From positions 17,916,520 through 17,980,519 of the forward strand of contig NC_041716.1 of the NCBI RefSeq assembly GCF_900700375.1: a stretch of DNA of 64,000 nt. The letters run 5' to 3'. A program made the position numbers and the translations under genes. The notes beneath the pieces were generated by a model. That model searched no databases. It was not told the origin of the DNA and worked only from the letters and a program-made list of their open reading frames with translations. The stretch is from Denticeps clupeoides (taxonomy: Eukaryota > Chordata > Actinopteri > Clupeiformes > Denticipitidae). Shown here one piece after another: positions 1 to 11,995 of the stretch (position 1 is the first letter of the stretch; the number at the start of each line of letters is the position of its first letter).

Positions 1-189
1 CAAGCAGCAACAAAAAAAGTGGGCGGGGGGGAAGGTGAAGCTGTCAGAAGAGACAGAACAGGTCAGTAAAATATTAATGCGATGAAGATATTTTCAGCCC
101 CCAGTATCCTGTCTGTGTGAATAGCATTCGAGGATGTATTGGGATGGTAGTGGAGTCGTAGCGGGAAAGGAAGTGGACCCGTAAATGGA

Positions 190-320
190 TTTGCCACTGA
201 TTTGCCACTGATCAAAGCACCGTCCCCACACACTGCTCCCCGAGCCCACTGCTCACCAAGGGTGATTGTTAAAAGCAGAGGACGCATTTTGTTGTGTCAC
301 CGTGTGCTCACTTCACTTTT
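190..320 (+). repeat. SINE family A, headless copy, plus orientation
   Basis: Matches the body and tail of the SINE best seen at 52333-52590 in the opposite sense (GTCCCCACACACTGCTCCC, then CACTTCACTTT). The tRNA-like head is missing. It faces the copy at 365-573 and shares with it the variant GATCAAAGCAC and the loss of the same ~15 bp. Confidence 0.75.
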
Positions 321-364
321 TTTTTTTAGCAGCCTAGTTGGTAACTCGCCTGCATGTGATCCAA

Positions 365-573
365 AAGTGAAAGTGTAAGTGAAGTGAGCGTCATTGCGAT
401 TGACAAAAAAATGTGTCCTCTGCTTTGAACCATTACCATTGGTGAGCAGTGGGCCCGGGCAGCAGTGTGTGGGGACGGTGCTTTGATCAGTGGCACCTTG
501 GAAGCTTGGGATTCGAACCGGCAACCTTCTGATTACGGGGCTGCTTCCTTAACCCCTAGGCCACCACTGTCCC
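365..573 (-). repeat. SINE family A, minus orientation
   Basis: A tRNA-derived head lies at the right end: box B reads as GATTCGAACC on the plus strand near 510-519 and the box A complement as CTAGGCCACC near 556-565. The body and the GTGAAAGTG tail lie at the left. It forms an inverted pair with 190-320. Confidence 0.8.
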
Positions 574-842
574 AAAGACCGCAAAGTCACAGGGTCAAAC
601 GCCACTTACTACCATTGTGTCCCCGATCAAGAAACCCCTGTCCCAAAGACCGCAAAGTCACAGGGTCAAACCCCACTTACTACCATTGTGTACCCGATCA
701 AGAAACCCCTGTCCCAAAGACCGCAAAGTCACAGGGTCAAACCCCACTTACTACCATTGTGTCCCCGATCAAGAAACCCCTGTCCAGGAGCACAGCTACT
801 GTAACTACTGATTCTAAGTCACTCTGGGTAAGTCTGGTAAAT
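560..842 (+). repeat. SINE family B copy with a 71-bp internal triplication
   Basis: Three tandem 71-bp units start at 567, 638 and 709 and end at 779, nearly identical. Each contains the family B segment ACCATTGTGTCCC-GATCAAG. The SINE then continues once into CTGTAACTACTGATT-TAAGTCACTCTGG. Family B is seen whole at 14073-14268 and 36178-36362. Confidence 0.8.
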
Positions 843-1115
843 GTGTGTATTAGACTACACAATCACCTATTGTTTAGCTGCACACTACAAATTACTGTAA
901 TTGATTGAGATGTTCTAAGCAAATTACAACCCACACTTAAAAATAGAAATTACATTGGGAAGCTGTTGTATGGTACAGATATTACAGAGAGAAAAAAATC
1001 TGATGGTTCTACTTAATCACATTCAAGATTAAAACGTATTATTGACACGAGACATTATTTAACATAAATTCAACAGTGAAAATCCGAATCTACACAATCA
1101 AGGGACCTCATTGTC

Positions 1116-1157
1116 CCACCGTGCTTCACCATGACAATCACTTCACTTTCACTTCAA
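1116..1157 (+). repeat. SINE family A tail fragment
   Basis: Matches only the 3' end of family A (ATGACAATCACTTCACTTTC). Confidence 0.45.
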
Positions 1158-1807
1158 GGTGGCGGCCGGAAGGGGGCGCCAGACACTCGGATCATCCGCA
1201 CACACGCTGGACCGAAGTGTCTCTTTTAGTTTACGTTTATTACTTTATTACTCTGTTGCTTGGGCTTACAGTTTAATCCTTTATAAAGAAATAAAACATT
1301 TTGGTCACTCTACAAGTTAATTCATATTTCTGCGTTACATTTCGTTTTGTTTTGGGTAGTTACCTATTAGCTTTCATGGCAATGAACAAAACCCCAAAGT
1401 GGCGTCTTGTACAAGGAAATCCGTATTGGCGTGTTGATTTGTTGATTTGCTTGCTTGTGTGCATGTATGTACGTGGAGCGAAGGGGATGGCCACATTAGA
1501 CGGGACGGTGTCGCCGCTCCGGTTATATCACGATAACATCTGTCCCCCTGCTGATGGCCCTGGCAGCTCCTGCCACGCCGCTCACTCCGCGACGGACCCC
1601 GACCGCGACTTCCAGCGCTCCGGTCGCGGTAAGTGCCGACGCGCTCGCTTTATTGCTCCGGTTTTTATCCCCATTTCGTCCCCGGTTTGAACGCCAGCTG
1701 TTGCGCGCGTACTTCTCGTCTCGAGCCGAAAAGTCGAGTCGAGTGAAACGGGGACGCTGTCAAACTTCACCAAAAGTTCCTCAGCCAGAGTCCCCGCCGG
1801 ACTCTGG

Positions 1808-1984
1808 GACATTTACACCCTTATCCAGAGCGACTTACAATCAGTAGTTACAGGGACAGTCCCCCCCCGGAGGAACTTAGGGTTAAGTGTCTTGCTCAGG
1901 GACACAATGGTAGTAAGTGGGGTTCGAACCTGGGTCTTCTGGTTCATAGGCGAGTGTGTTACCCACTAGGCTACTAGCACCCCT
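1808..1984 (-). repeat. SINE family B, minus orientation
   Basis: The LINE-like tail (CCCTTATCCAGAGCGACTTA) is at the left, and the tRNA-like head with GGTTCGAACCTGGGTC and CCACTAGGCTACTA is at the right. Confidence 0.85.
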
Positions 1985-4900
1985 TACCACTTGATGTGCA
2001 TTCAACAGTGCAGTGAAAAGCGACGCGTTGACCTTTTAACATTGAACAGGCCTACATTTTGGGGGCCTAATTGAAGAGAAAGTGTTGCTGTGAGGTGACA
2101 GTGCCGAAGGGACCCCATGTGACCCCAGATTTCCCTCTCCTTTAACATTGTCTGTGTCATTGCTACAATACAGGGATATGCGATGGGGGGCTAACAGATG
2201 GTCAAATTTCCACTCACTTGATCTATTATTAAAAAAAAAAAAAAAGGCTTCCGGAAAAATAATATTTGTGGAAAGGACTCTGGATTAATCTGTGACTGCT
2301 GGGGAGGGGCAGGAGGCGGGCAAGTGGGGTTGGCACCGACGTTGTGGGAGCTGTGCCCACGTCAGGGAGGGATCACACCGCATTATGCATGGCTCACGGA
2401 AGTGGTGGTTCCAGTGGGTGATGTGGTGTGCGCCCACTAATGCCCGTCCTTGTGGCGGCGTGGCACAGATGGACGCAGGGCGGGGAGTGGGCTATTTTTA
2501 GCTGGAAGTTGGAAGGGTTTTCCCCGCTGCAAAGCCTGTTAATGAGTTTCTGACAGGGCAGTGTTTACCTGCTAAAATGCTTTAAAGCACAGCATCACGG
2601 CATTAGTTTAAAGCCAATAAACCAATTCCAAATCTCCCTGTGTCCTCTTGGAATTGGTCAGTCCGTCAGCAAATTTTACAGAGCAGTGTATTTGTAAAGA
2701 GTTATGAACTCATTTGTGTATTGAGGAGTCCTTTGTTTTTTTTGTTAATATCAGTATTTTTTGTTCGGTTATATATCATATATCCAGTGCAATAGAGACA
2801 ACTAAGGGGTTGTCCCATTTTCTGGTTCCTCTTACCACACTGTGTTAGTTGTTGCCAAGTGTACCTGTGTATCGTATATGTGGTCATCATACAGAAGAGA
2901 CAGTTGGGTATGTTTCTGTTGTGTAACTGTGTGCGATTGTATTGTTTGTTGGGCGGTAGCACTCTCAGCACGGTCAGTGAGAAAGTGAATATTATGCTTG
3001 TGAAGGTTTGGCCTAAGAGGCAGCATTTAAAATGTCAAACTCAATAGGACCTGTAACACAGCCCTGCTGGACTCCATCTAAAAATTGATTATTTCAATAC
3101 ATTTAGCTGTGATGTTTTTTTTTTTTTGCAGTTCACTTCGTAATATTTAATTATTTTGTGATTAAAATACAGATTGCTTTTTCTAGTTTTGGAAGTGCGA
3201 TGGACAATATATCTGATCATCATTCATTTAATTTTGTATTGGGCGATTCTCTGGAAAGTGAAACCAAAATGCTAATAATATTTGCCCTTTTACTTGTCTT
3301 GACATTTAATATGGGTACTCAGATAATGTGGAACATAATTTAATTTCAATGTATTTAAAAACGGAAGGTTTTGCAGACATGGTTACCTCTCACGATGTAG
3401 AATGTTTTACTAATTTCAATAAAATTCAAAGCAAATTATTATAATGACCCAGACATTATATGTATGTTATATTGAATAGTGCACCAGGCTAAATAAAAAT
3501 ATTCATACAATGCACCACATTTTAACTCTTAGTACTGGCTGTCATATGTTGCACAGTTTTGACACCCATTATATACGGAAATATTTAATGCATGTTTTTT
3601 GAGTTCACAGATTTTTATTGTGGAAGTTGTTTTTAACAAGTGAGACTAGTTTTCTGTGTCCCGTGCATCACATGGCAAGTTTTCAAACTGCTTGTATGGC
3701 TTTTGTCTTAACTTTATATTGAACTACACAGTAGAAAAGCACGACAAGTACTACATACATGTCACACTATAGTACATACATGTGTTATCAAAATATCCCG
3801 TGCATCACATAGAGAATCATTCTATATAATAGTTCAGTTCAAAGGTTAAAATGTACATTTAAATACATTTTTTAATTTAAAGAATTTTATGAACCCTTCT
3901 GACTTCTTATATGTTTTTTCTTCATACTCAAATGAATATTTTCCATAAGAGACTTCACTCTGGGACCTAGAATGGTATGTTCCATCATCCTAATCAAGAG
4001 CCTTGGTAATTGTTGGCTGACTTGATGACCGGTGATTAGACAGCAGGAGGCCCTTCCTGTTTGGTAGCCAGCAGAGTGATTTTAATCACAGCTGTGGTGG
4101 CCACAAGCAGCTATGTGCTGCCAGACCCCTATGTGATGGCTTCCAAAAGGAGTGCACTTCCCAGTGAAGACCCTGCGTTAGCCCATGGATCTGGAACCAG
4201 AAGATCCAGAACTAGTTTTTTTTGTAATTGTCATTTTATTTTGGCATATTTGGTATTTGTAGTAGTACCAAACTGAATAATGAACGCTTTCTGATTACAC
4301 AATACCTTAGATATATACTTTAGTTGTTACTATATTAACAAATATGAATATACTTAACATTGGTATGGTAATTATTGGTAATGGTTTACGCATTTCTTCT
4401 CAGAATCTGCTTAAGTACATTCAATCTTGTCTTTTGGCAAATGTCCGCCACTTTCACCACTAAGTAGTTTCCCAGTGAACAGCTGATGTCTGTCGGAATA
4501 TTTTGGACAAAACGTCCCGCAAACAGGAATGTTAACTTTGTAACTTTGCCTCTACAGACTGATATATATCATGCAGGCAGTACGCAGACTGTTGTGATCA
4601 CAGATTTTTTGAGATCATGCCAATGTGATTATTAATAGTAGTTGTGCTCAACAGGCCTGTTCTGTGCGGCATTTATTTTATGGTTATACAGTACCGCAGG
4701 ACCGCAGACAGCCTTCTCTAAGACTCAAGACGTAATTGCACAGACTACAGACGGACAGTCTCCTTATATTTCATTCATTTTGAAGGAAAACGCTGTTCAT
4801 ATGAACACGTTTTGCATTTGCGCCCAGTGTATTACTCGAACCTGGCCAGCTTTCTGGCAACCATTATATCTGTACTCTGTCCCCGTGTGCTTTTTCTGGC

Positions 4901-5785
4901 AAATCCTCAGCGAGTTTTTTTTCCCATACAGTTTGCCCTCTTTTCCAAAGCATCCCAGAATTCCTCTCAAGTGCTTGTCTGCGCGTGTGTGTCATGAGCA
5001 TAAGGATGGTGAGGGTGCACGCGTGAAGTGACAGGTTTCAGTCAGGGCATCGTGTTATACATCAAATCAATACTCGTTATTCAAGTTATTCAATTGACTA
5101 AATGTTATATTTAAAAAAAACATACAGTGTTTCACAGTTCTAATGCTGACTTACAACACTGATGCTGATATTACATAATTGATCATTCTGGAGCAAGACT
5201 ATGAATGATAATACCATACACAACAGGAAGTGCAAAAATAGGAGATGGCGGCTGCTGGCGGCAGGAGGCGAGGGCAGGGATGTCACTGTTTGTTTGCACA
5301 CAGGGGCTTTGCTTGTTGCCTTCCACTCTTTGCATGACCCCTGGTTTTAGGGATAAAGTACTGAAGACCACCCGCTCCTCCCATCCCTGTGGAAGACTCT
5401 TGAGAAGAATCTGCAATCATTGCCTACCTCTGCTATGGCGGAAGGTCTAAATAAACAGCTTTTCGTTCTGGTTTCAGCTCACTAATCTGTTCATGCTGTG
5501 TAATTCGCACAGTCCCTTGCACCACTGTTGTTTTTGTGGTATAACCAGCCGCCGAAAAAGCATTAATTTGAAAACCCAACAGCCATTTACCAGCCCATCC
5601 CATTACGCAACCACTCTGTTAATTACATTTCAAAAGCATCTCATATTCCTCATGTTCACCAGACATCTGAAACGGCATTGCAATGGACGTCTATGTCTTG
5701 CTTAATATGAATCTTTTACTTTTGTGCATCTTCCTGAGAGACACTTTGGTGGACAATGATGTTGTTTGTCCAGCACTACAGGATA

Positions 5786-5813
<28 letters not shown>
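5786..5813 (+). repeat. Run of 28 guanines
   Basis: An unbroken G homopolymer follows GGATA and ends at ACTTTTT. It can form G-quadruplexes and its exact length is open to sequencing error. Confidence 0.85.
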
Positions 5814-5816
<3 letters not shown>

Positions 5817-6853
5817 TTTTGGATGCCTGATTGATGTTTTGGACAAGCTCCAGCTCTTCTAATTGAGCTCCGGGCTCCATAGCAGCTAGTGTTCATCTGC
5901 GGGAAGTGATCCTCTCGGCTTATAGCATTGAGCCGCCTCTGGGAGATTAATCTGCTTAATAGGGTCATTCCACAAGCGGTCTAAAAACACCTGGCCTGGA
6001 GCGGGCCGCGTGGCTGTGTGCACGCACTGCCTTGTGCCTGCCTCCTGAGCCTGAGCCTGCAGAGAGCATCCCAAAGGACTGTGTTGGATGTCCAGGTAAT
6101 GGAGAAATCAGCGCTGAAAAATAATGCACAATAGGTGTTTCCAGTTGGCTGTAATATAGGAACAAGATCACAAGAGGCTTTAGGACAACATTATGACCTC
6201 CTGGCCATCCACAGGATGAAAAAAAATGTGATTCATCAGACACTTTCTTCCATTTCTCTGTGATCCACTTCTGATGCTCACATGTAGGAGCTTTATGTGT
6301 GTCAGCATGGACACCCTGACCAGCTTTTCCATCAAAACCAGTAATAACGTTTTCAGCGGCAGTGCTTTAACTGGGTCAGACAATGCACCATACAGACCCC
6401 ACGAACATCACTGAGTCTTGACATCAGTCTTGAGTCTTGACCTGTGTTCCATTCTTGGACCACTGTAGGTCCTGACCACTGCAGACCAGGAACCTGCCAG
6501 AAGAACTGCAGTTTTAGATTTGGCCCGTCTAGTCGTGAAAAATGTGGTCTAGTCAAGGTTGCCTGAATCCTTAGACTTGACATCATCTTGAAGGACAAGA
6601 TGTTTACTTGCTGCCTAATATATCTCACCCACTGCCAGGTGCCAACATCACAAAATAATTCATCTTCTTCACTTCATGTGTCAGGGACCACTGGGAACCT
6701 ATGGACCGACAGTAATCCTAAATTATTATTTATTTTATTTTTCCAGAACTTATTCAGAGAGCCATGTGTTGAAAAAAGAGGACTTTTAACTTGACTGGAT
6801 CTCTAGTCTCTTCTAGTCAATGATAAAGCCCGGTTAAGACAACCTTCATCTGA

Positions 6854-7078
6854 ATGTGACTGGTTTTGTCATTGTGAAACACTGCAGCACAGCACACGGT
6901 GACACAACGAAATGTGTCCTCTGCTTTTAACCTTCACCCTTGGTGAGCAGTGGGCAGCCATGACAGGCGCCAGGGGAGCAGCGTGTGGGGACGGTGCTTT
7001 GCTCAGTGGCACCTCAGCAGCACCTTGATTGCTCAGGATTTCAATCTGCTACCCTTCATTATGAGTCCACTTCCTTTC
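6854..7078 (-). repeat. SINE family A, minus orientation, diverged
   Basis: Body GTGAGCAGTGGGCAGCCATG and GGACGGTGCTTTGCTCAGTG are clear; the head at the right end is decayed. Confidence 0.75.
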
Positions 7079-8018
7079 CTGATGGACCACCAGTTTTACA
7101 GAACTCAATGGAACAGGACCGTTTCTGTAAGTTATTAAGCATGTTCAGTTGCTCAAATGTACATTTGCATGGATTGAATCTGCATTTCATCCAAGCAAAT
7201 TTCAACCATTTTGCTGTGGTTTGTGCGTGGCCCTTAGTGAAGCAGTTTGGAAAGAGAGTAATGTGATTGAACTGTTACATTATCTGCGTGGGATTGACTT
7301 TGTCCTAATTAATTTTTGTTGCTCAACACAGGTCACTGCACTGGCAACATGGCCATAAAACCTTTTTTGAGCAAATACTAAAGTTTAATACTACACTGTT
7401 TGACCCAAATTTGGATAAAGGAGTGAAATCTTGTAAACATTTTTTTTTTTATTAAAACGGATCAGACCAGTACTTGATTTTGCACCCAGACGTCTGCTGT
7501 GTGCCAAGGTCATGCTGCCCAAGTGTTAAGGGACTCATTTTTGACCTCAGCATCCCCTCATTGGTGTTTAAGTGTCTATTTTTTGCCAGATGCTATACAT
7601 TCCTGTCCGCAGTCAACTTGTTAAGCATTAAGAATTTATAATGAGTTCGTTAGCTAGTCAGGCGTGGCAATCGGTAAGTAAGAGGTTCCAGTCTGGAAGG
7701 TTTTGAGTACAATGTAAGAGATCGGATGGGTAATGGTGTTCTGTGAGCCGAGGTGCTTACCTACTGTATTTCACCAAATATTGTAAAATTAAAAAAAATC
7801 ATAATCATAATTAATATGTTTCTTCAGGTGTGGAGAGACCAGCTGACTATATTCAGAGCAAGAGAGGAGCAGCTGGACCTTCGTGGGTTCTCGCACCTGC
7901 TGTAGCCCAGTCAATACCTGGTAAGATCCAGCATTTCCCTGTGTCAGTGGGACAGTGGGAACATGTGCTTTTGTTTTTCTTTGTGTTGGGGTGTTTATTT
8001 GTGTCTGCATGTTGTGTT

Positions 8019-8040
8019 TGTGTGTGTGTGTGTGTGTGTG
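8019..8040. repeat. GT microsatellite
   Basis: Pure (TG)n tract of about 22 bp. Confidence 0.9.
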
Positions 8041-8354
8041 AGAGCATAGCCAACAGACCAGATCTGGTTTCCCACAAGCGTAAGGTTACTGAGTGGTAAA
8101 GCTTTAATTGATTAAAGCTGGTCTGATCCCAAACTAAGCTCAGCTCAGAGAGAGAGAGTGACAGACCCAGCACTCGGAGGCTAGACCTCAGCCATCTCGG
8201 AGCTCCCCCCTCCCCGGTATTCTCCTCAGGGGGACGGGGTAGTCGGGTTGGGCCTGGTACTATGTAGCCTGTTTGAGCTCCAGCATGTGAGTGTAAGTAG
8301 AGAACATCTGCCTTTGTGGTTTCTGTGTAGACATCTAGCGTGTTGGTGTGAGTG

Positions 8355-8378
8355 AGTGTGTGTGTGTGTGTGTGTGTG
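8355..8378. repeat. GT microsatellite
   Basis: (GT)n tract of about 24 bp. Confidence 0.9.
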
Positions 8379-10300
8379 CCGGGTGGGCGTAGCTGTGAAA
8401 GTTTTGTTTGTATCTGGGAGTTGTTGGTACATGTAGGGAACTAAACGTGGGATTCACAGGCAGCCAACAGAACTTATTCTGAACTGAAAAACATTTAATG
8501 CTGACCTAATGGCACACACTCAAACGGAGCACCTCCTGGGCTATTGGGTTCCACGGGTATCACTTTTTCTTAGCATTTGGGTCAAAGTCTTTGTTTCAGC
8601 TGATAATTACACCGAATGTATGGGATAAAAAAGGTTCACACACCAGCTGAGGTAGTTGAAAGAAAACCAAAAATTCAAATGCATTTTTGTCATTTTGCTG
8701 ACAGAACACTTGACTGTACGATTGTGCAAAAGTAGAGGGAGCAAAATTATCTATGCGCTGTGACTTTTTCACATGTACAAAGAGCCATGCATGAAATTGT
8801 ACAAATGTAATAATCTAATAGCAAAGTTGATCAATTCCTATGAGTAAATTAAACATAAAAATGAAATAGCAAAATAGCAACATTTAGTAGACATTTTAGA
8901 TTCACTGCATTAACTGGCAGTGAGTGTAGCTTGAACTGGAGGAAGGAATGTGCTCTGAGTTGGTATTTGCTCTATATTTGGTACTGGCCAACCCGGAATC
9001 GTTTCTCATTATTTCTCCAAAAGTGAATCTGAAGATCGGGCTTTCTGTTCAAGTCCATGCGTCAGTTCAACAGCGCAACAGAATATGCAATGAATATTGA
9101 AATAGTAGTCGGAAGAAAATTGTGTCCCTGTCATAAATTCTGGCCTTGGTCCTTGGAATGATGTGTTGAAGTTTTGCAGCAGTTTAAAAGGGGAAGTGTT
9201 CAGCTGCTTGTTTTGTCAGAGGTGTTACCATAGATACCAGCATTCTACACCTGCTGACCCTGAGGGTCCCTTCAATGCATTCCAACTTGGTCAGCATACA
9301 GGCCAACACACACAGAATACAGACTTTGTATAAGGTTTATTTGGGACCTTTGTGGAATATTATAGAGGTAAGTTAACTGTACGTCCTCGTGACAGTGCTG
9401 GTTGTCCCAAACTGGAGAACTGAAGCGGAAGGTTTTTGTACGGGTGAAGCTGGCTGTTGAACTAAGGCTTCACACTGAGGGCACAAATGAGGTCGGCGTA
9501 TGTGGAGTCCCAGAGGAATGAGGAGGAGCAGAGGAGGTGACCTGTCATTAAAACCCCATAGATGGTGAGCAAACAGGAAGCCAGAATTTTTAGATAATAG
9601 CAGCATTTTATTTGCATTGCACTTTAAATGAACAAATTTGAATATACTAATAAGTAAAAACATCATTATGAAAAACTCTCTCATAAAACATCACAAAAAT
9701 AGTGGCAACCAGCAAGGTTAATTACATTTTTCTGCTAAAAAGGAGTGTCAGAACAAGTCAGAAGAAACCATCTCTCCATTTTCTCACATGACCCTGAATG
9801 TTCAGTTCAATTGTGTGAATAAAATCGAATCAACTGACGGATCATTCGCTGGAATCGCCTTACGTTGTGCCGGCTAGTTTTGTATGTTTCAAGTCATTGT
9901 AAGAATAGATTGTATCCGTTTGGCCCTTAGACATTTTTGGAAGCAGAGCCAGGCTCACACCTCCAGAAATACAGTCTGCTGTCTCACCCTCCCCAGCTGC
10001 TCTCTGCTCATTTCCAGAGAGACACGTATCCAAGGAACAAGTTATTGGGTGCATTAGTGCCTTCAGACGTCATGTTCCAAGGACTAATGACTCTCCCTGC
10101 TACGACGTCGTGGTTTTACAAGCTCACGTACACACAAACACAAAAATATTCACTCTAACACACCAACTCTGTCCCTCTTCTACTTTTATAGATCTGTGGG
10201 AGACGCTTCTACCACGACCACCACCTCGTCCAGTCTGGGATTCTTCCTTCTATGACACTCTGACCTTGGCCAGCTAAAGGCCAACGAGACTGCTGGCTCC

Positions 10301-11995
10301 ATGGAGGTGGCACTTGTTGACTTTGATGACAATGACTGCATGGGTGAACTGGACGATCCAGACTACCCAAACGAGATGACCTCGCTCACCGTGGACATGC
10401 CTGACCACAACCCCGGCAGCAACCACCTACATTCTCCTCAGCTCCACACTCAGCACAAGCTCAGCCAGCACGGGCAGACTCTGACGGTGCCAACATCTCC
10501 CACTATGCCACCATGTGGCAGGAGAGGACGCGCCAGCTGTGCCAGTCTCATTTCCAACTGGAAACTGCTGCTGAACAGCGAAGGGACCCAGAGTGAGACT
10601 ATTTTCAGTAAGCTGGCCAAGGAATGTTGTGAAGACCTGTTTGTGGACAAGCGGGGGTTGGACGATGGAGACCAGAAGGTGATCATTAACATAGCTGGCT
10701 TACGATTTGAGACCCAACTCAAGACCTTGGACCAGTTTCCTGACACACTCCTTGGGGACCCATTAAAAAGAATGGACTACTTTGACCCAATGAGAAATGA
10801 ATACTTTTTTGACCGCAACCGTCCCAGCTTTGATGGCATCTTGTATTATTACCAATCAGGTGGTAAGATTCGTAGGCCTGCAAATGTCCCCATAGATGTT
10901 TTTGCAGATGAGATCATTTTCTACGATTTAGGAAATGATGCGCTGGAACAGTTCCGTGAAGATGAGGGCTTCATCAAAGAGGTGGAGGTGCCTTTGCCAA
11001 CGAATGAGATCTACAGACAGTTCTGGCTCCTCTTTGAATATCCAGAGAGCTCCAATGCTGCACGTGGTGTGGCTTTGGTCTCCATCTTTGTTATTGTCAT
11101 CTCAATTGTTATCTTCTGTATGGAAACGCTCCCGGAATTCAGGGATGAATCTGAAGTTCTTCCCACAGCGGGATTTCCTTTCAACAAATCCAGCAACATC
11201 TTCACCTCCCTTGCATCTCCCAGTGCCACACCCAGAACTTTCACTGCCACGTTTTCAGACCCTTTCTTCATCATTGAGACAGCGTGTATTATTTGGTTCT
11301 TCTTTGAGCTTTGCGTTCGCTTCATCGTCTGCCCCAGCAAAAAGGAATTCTTCAACAACATCATGAACATCATTGACATTGTCTCCATCATACCATACTT
11401 TGTTACCGTGGTCACTGAGCTGGTGAACACCGCAGACAGCTATTCCTCCCAGAACATGTCCCTGGCCATCCTCCGCATCATCCGTCTGGTAAGAGTGTTC
11501 CGCATCTTCAAGCTCTCCCGGCACTCCAAAGGTCTCCAGATCTTGGGGCAGACCCTCAAGGCCAGCATGAGAGAACTGGGACTCCTCATCTTCTTCCTCT
11601 TCATCGGCGTCATCCTGTTCTCCAGCGCTATCTACTTTGCAGAGGTGGATGAGCCCAACACGCAGTTTGTTAGCATCCCTGATGGGTTCTGGTGGGCAGT
11701 TGTGACAATGACCACCGTTGGGTATGGGGACATGTGCCCCATCACATTGGGAGGGAAGATAGTGGGCACTCTGTGTGCCATCGCTGGTGTTCTGACTATT
11801 GCCCTGCCAGTGCCAGTCATAGTCTCTAACTTCAACTACTTCTACCACCGAGAGACCGAGCAGGAGGAGAAGCAGCCTGTCGCCGATGCTGCAGAACAGG
11901 CCATGAAGTCCGGCACCGCGACCAAGCAAGGCAGCACCACGTCCCTCAATAAAGCCAATGGCAATTGGCAGGGTGACAAAAATAAAGTCTCGTGA
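10301..11995 (+). CDS. kcna10: Shaker-type voltage-gated K+ channel Kv1.8, intronless
   Basis: One uninterrupted 564-residue ORF encodes a plasma-membrane Kv1 alpha subunit that forms tetrameric K+ channels. T1 tetramerisation domain is at about residues 126-225 ([19 protein letters not shown]). S1 is about 256-276, S2 320-341, S3 353-373 and S4 387-408 ([18 protein letters not shown], regularly spaced Arg/Lys). S5 is about 423-446. The selectivity filter TVGYGD is 472-477 and S6 has the PVPV hinge at 503-506. The N-terminus MEVALVDFD and the tail TSLNKANG match KCNA10 rather than KCNA1-5. The human protein is 511 residues; the extra length here lies in the N-terminal region (about 35-75, His/Pro/Thr-rich) and the S1-S2 loop, which has an NKSS glycosylation sequon at 295-298. 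A coding region in one exon is normal for KCNA genes. A splice acceptor at 10190-10191 suggests a separate 5'UTR exon upstream. In mammals KCNA10 is known from kidney and inner-ear hair cells. KCNA2 and KCNA3, its human neighbours, are not in this window. Confidence 0.95.
   Translation: MEVALVDFDDNDCMGELDDPDYPNEMTSLTVDMPDHNPGSNHLHSPQLHTQHKLSQHGQTLTVPTSPTMPPCGRRGRASCASLISNWKLLLNSEGTQSETIFSKLAKECCEDLFVDKRGLDDGDQKVIINIAGLRFETQLKTLDQFPDTLLGDPLKRMDYFDPMRNEYFFDRNRPSFDGILYYYQSGGKIRRPANVPIDVFADEIIFYDLGNDALEQFREDEGFIKEVEVPLPTNEIYRQFWLLFEYPESSNAARGVALVSIFVIVISIVIFCMETLPEFRDESEVLPTAGFPFNKSSNIFTSLASPSATPRTFTATFSDPFFIIETACIIWFFFELCVRFIVCPSKKEFFNNIMNIIDIVSIIPYFVTVVTELVNTADSYSSQNMSLAILRIIRLVRVFRIFKLSRHSKGLQILGQTLKASMRELGLLIFFLFIGVILFSSAIYFAEVDEPNTQFVSIPDGFWWAVVTMTTVGYGDMCPITLGGKIVGTLCAIAGVLTIALPVPVIVSNFNYFYHRETEQEEKQPVADAAEQAMKSGTATKQGSTTSLNKANGNWQGDKNKVS

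Larger units (their letters stand above)
1..10190. other. Gene-free 5' region
   Basis: No ORF here has splice signals or a recognisable domain. It holds SINE copies (listed separately), GT microsatellites, a GC-rich patch at about 1480-1800 that I cannot assign, and a run of 28 G at 5786-5813. The stretch 6180-6600 resembles a decayed dispersed repeat of unclear class. Confidence 0.6.

Noticed and set aside
567-779. CRISPR-like regular repeat
   Set aside because: The units are directly adjacent with no spacers, and the genome is vertebrate.
465-908. 147-residue plus-strand ORF
   Set aside because: It reads through SINE A and the triplicated SINE B; the repeated peptide units come from the 71-bp DNA repeat.
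5965-6628. Overlapping minus-strand ORFs
   Set aside because: No splice pattern or domain; the stretch looks like a decayed dispersed repeat.
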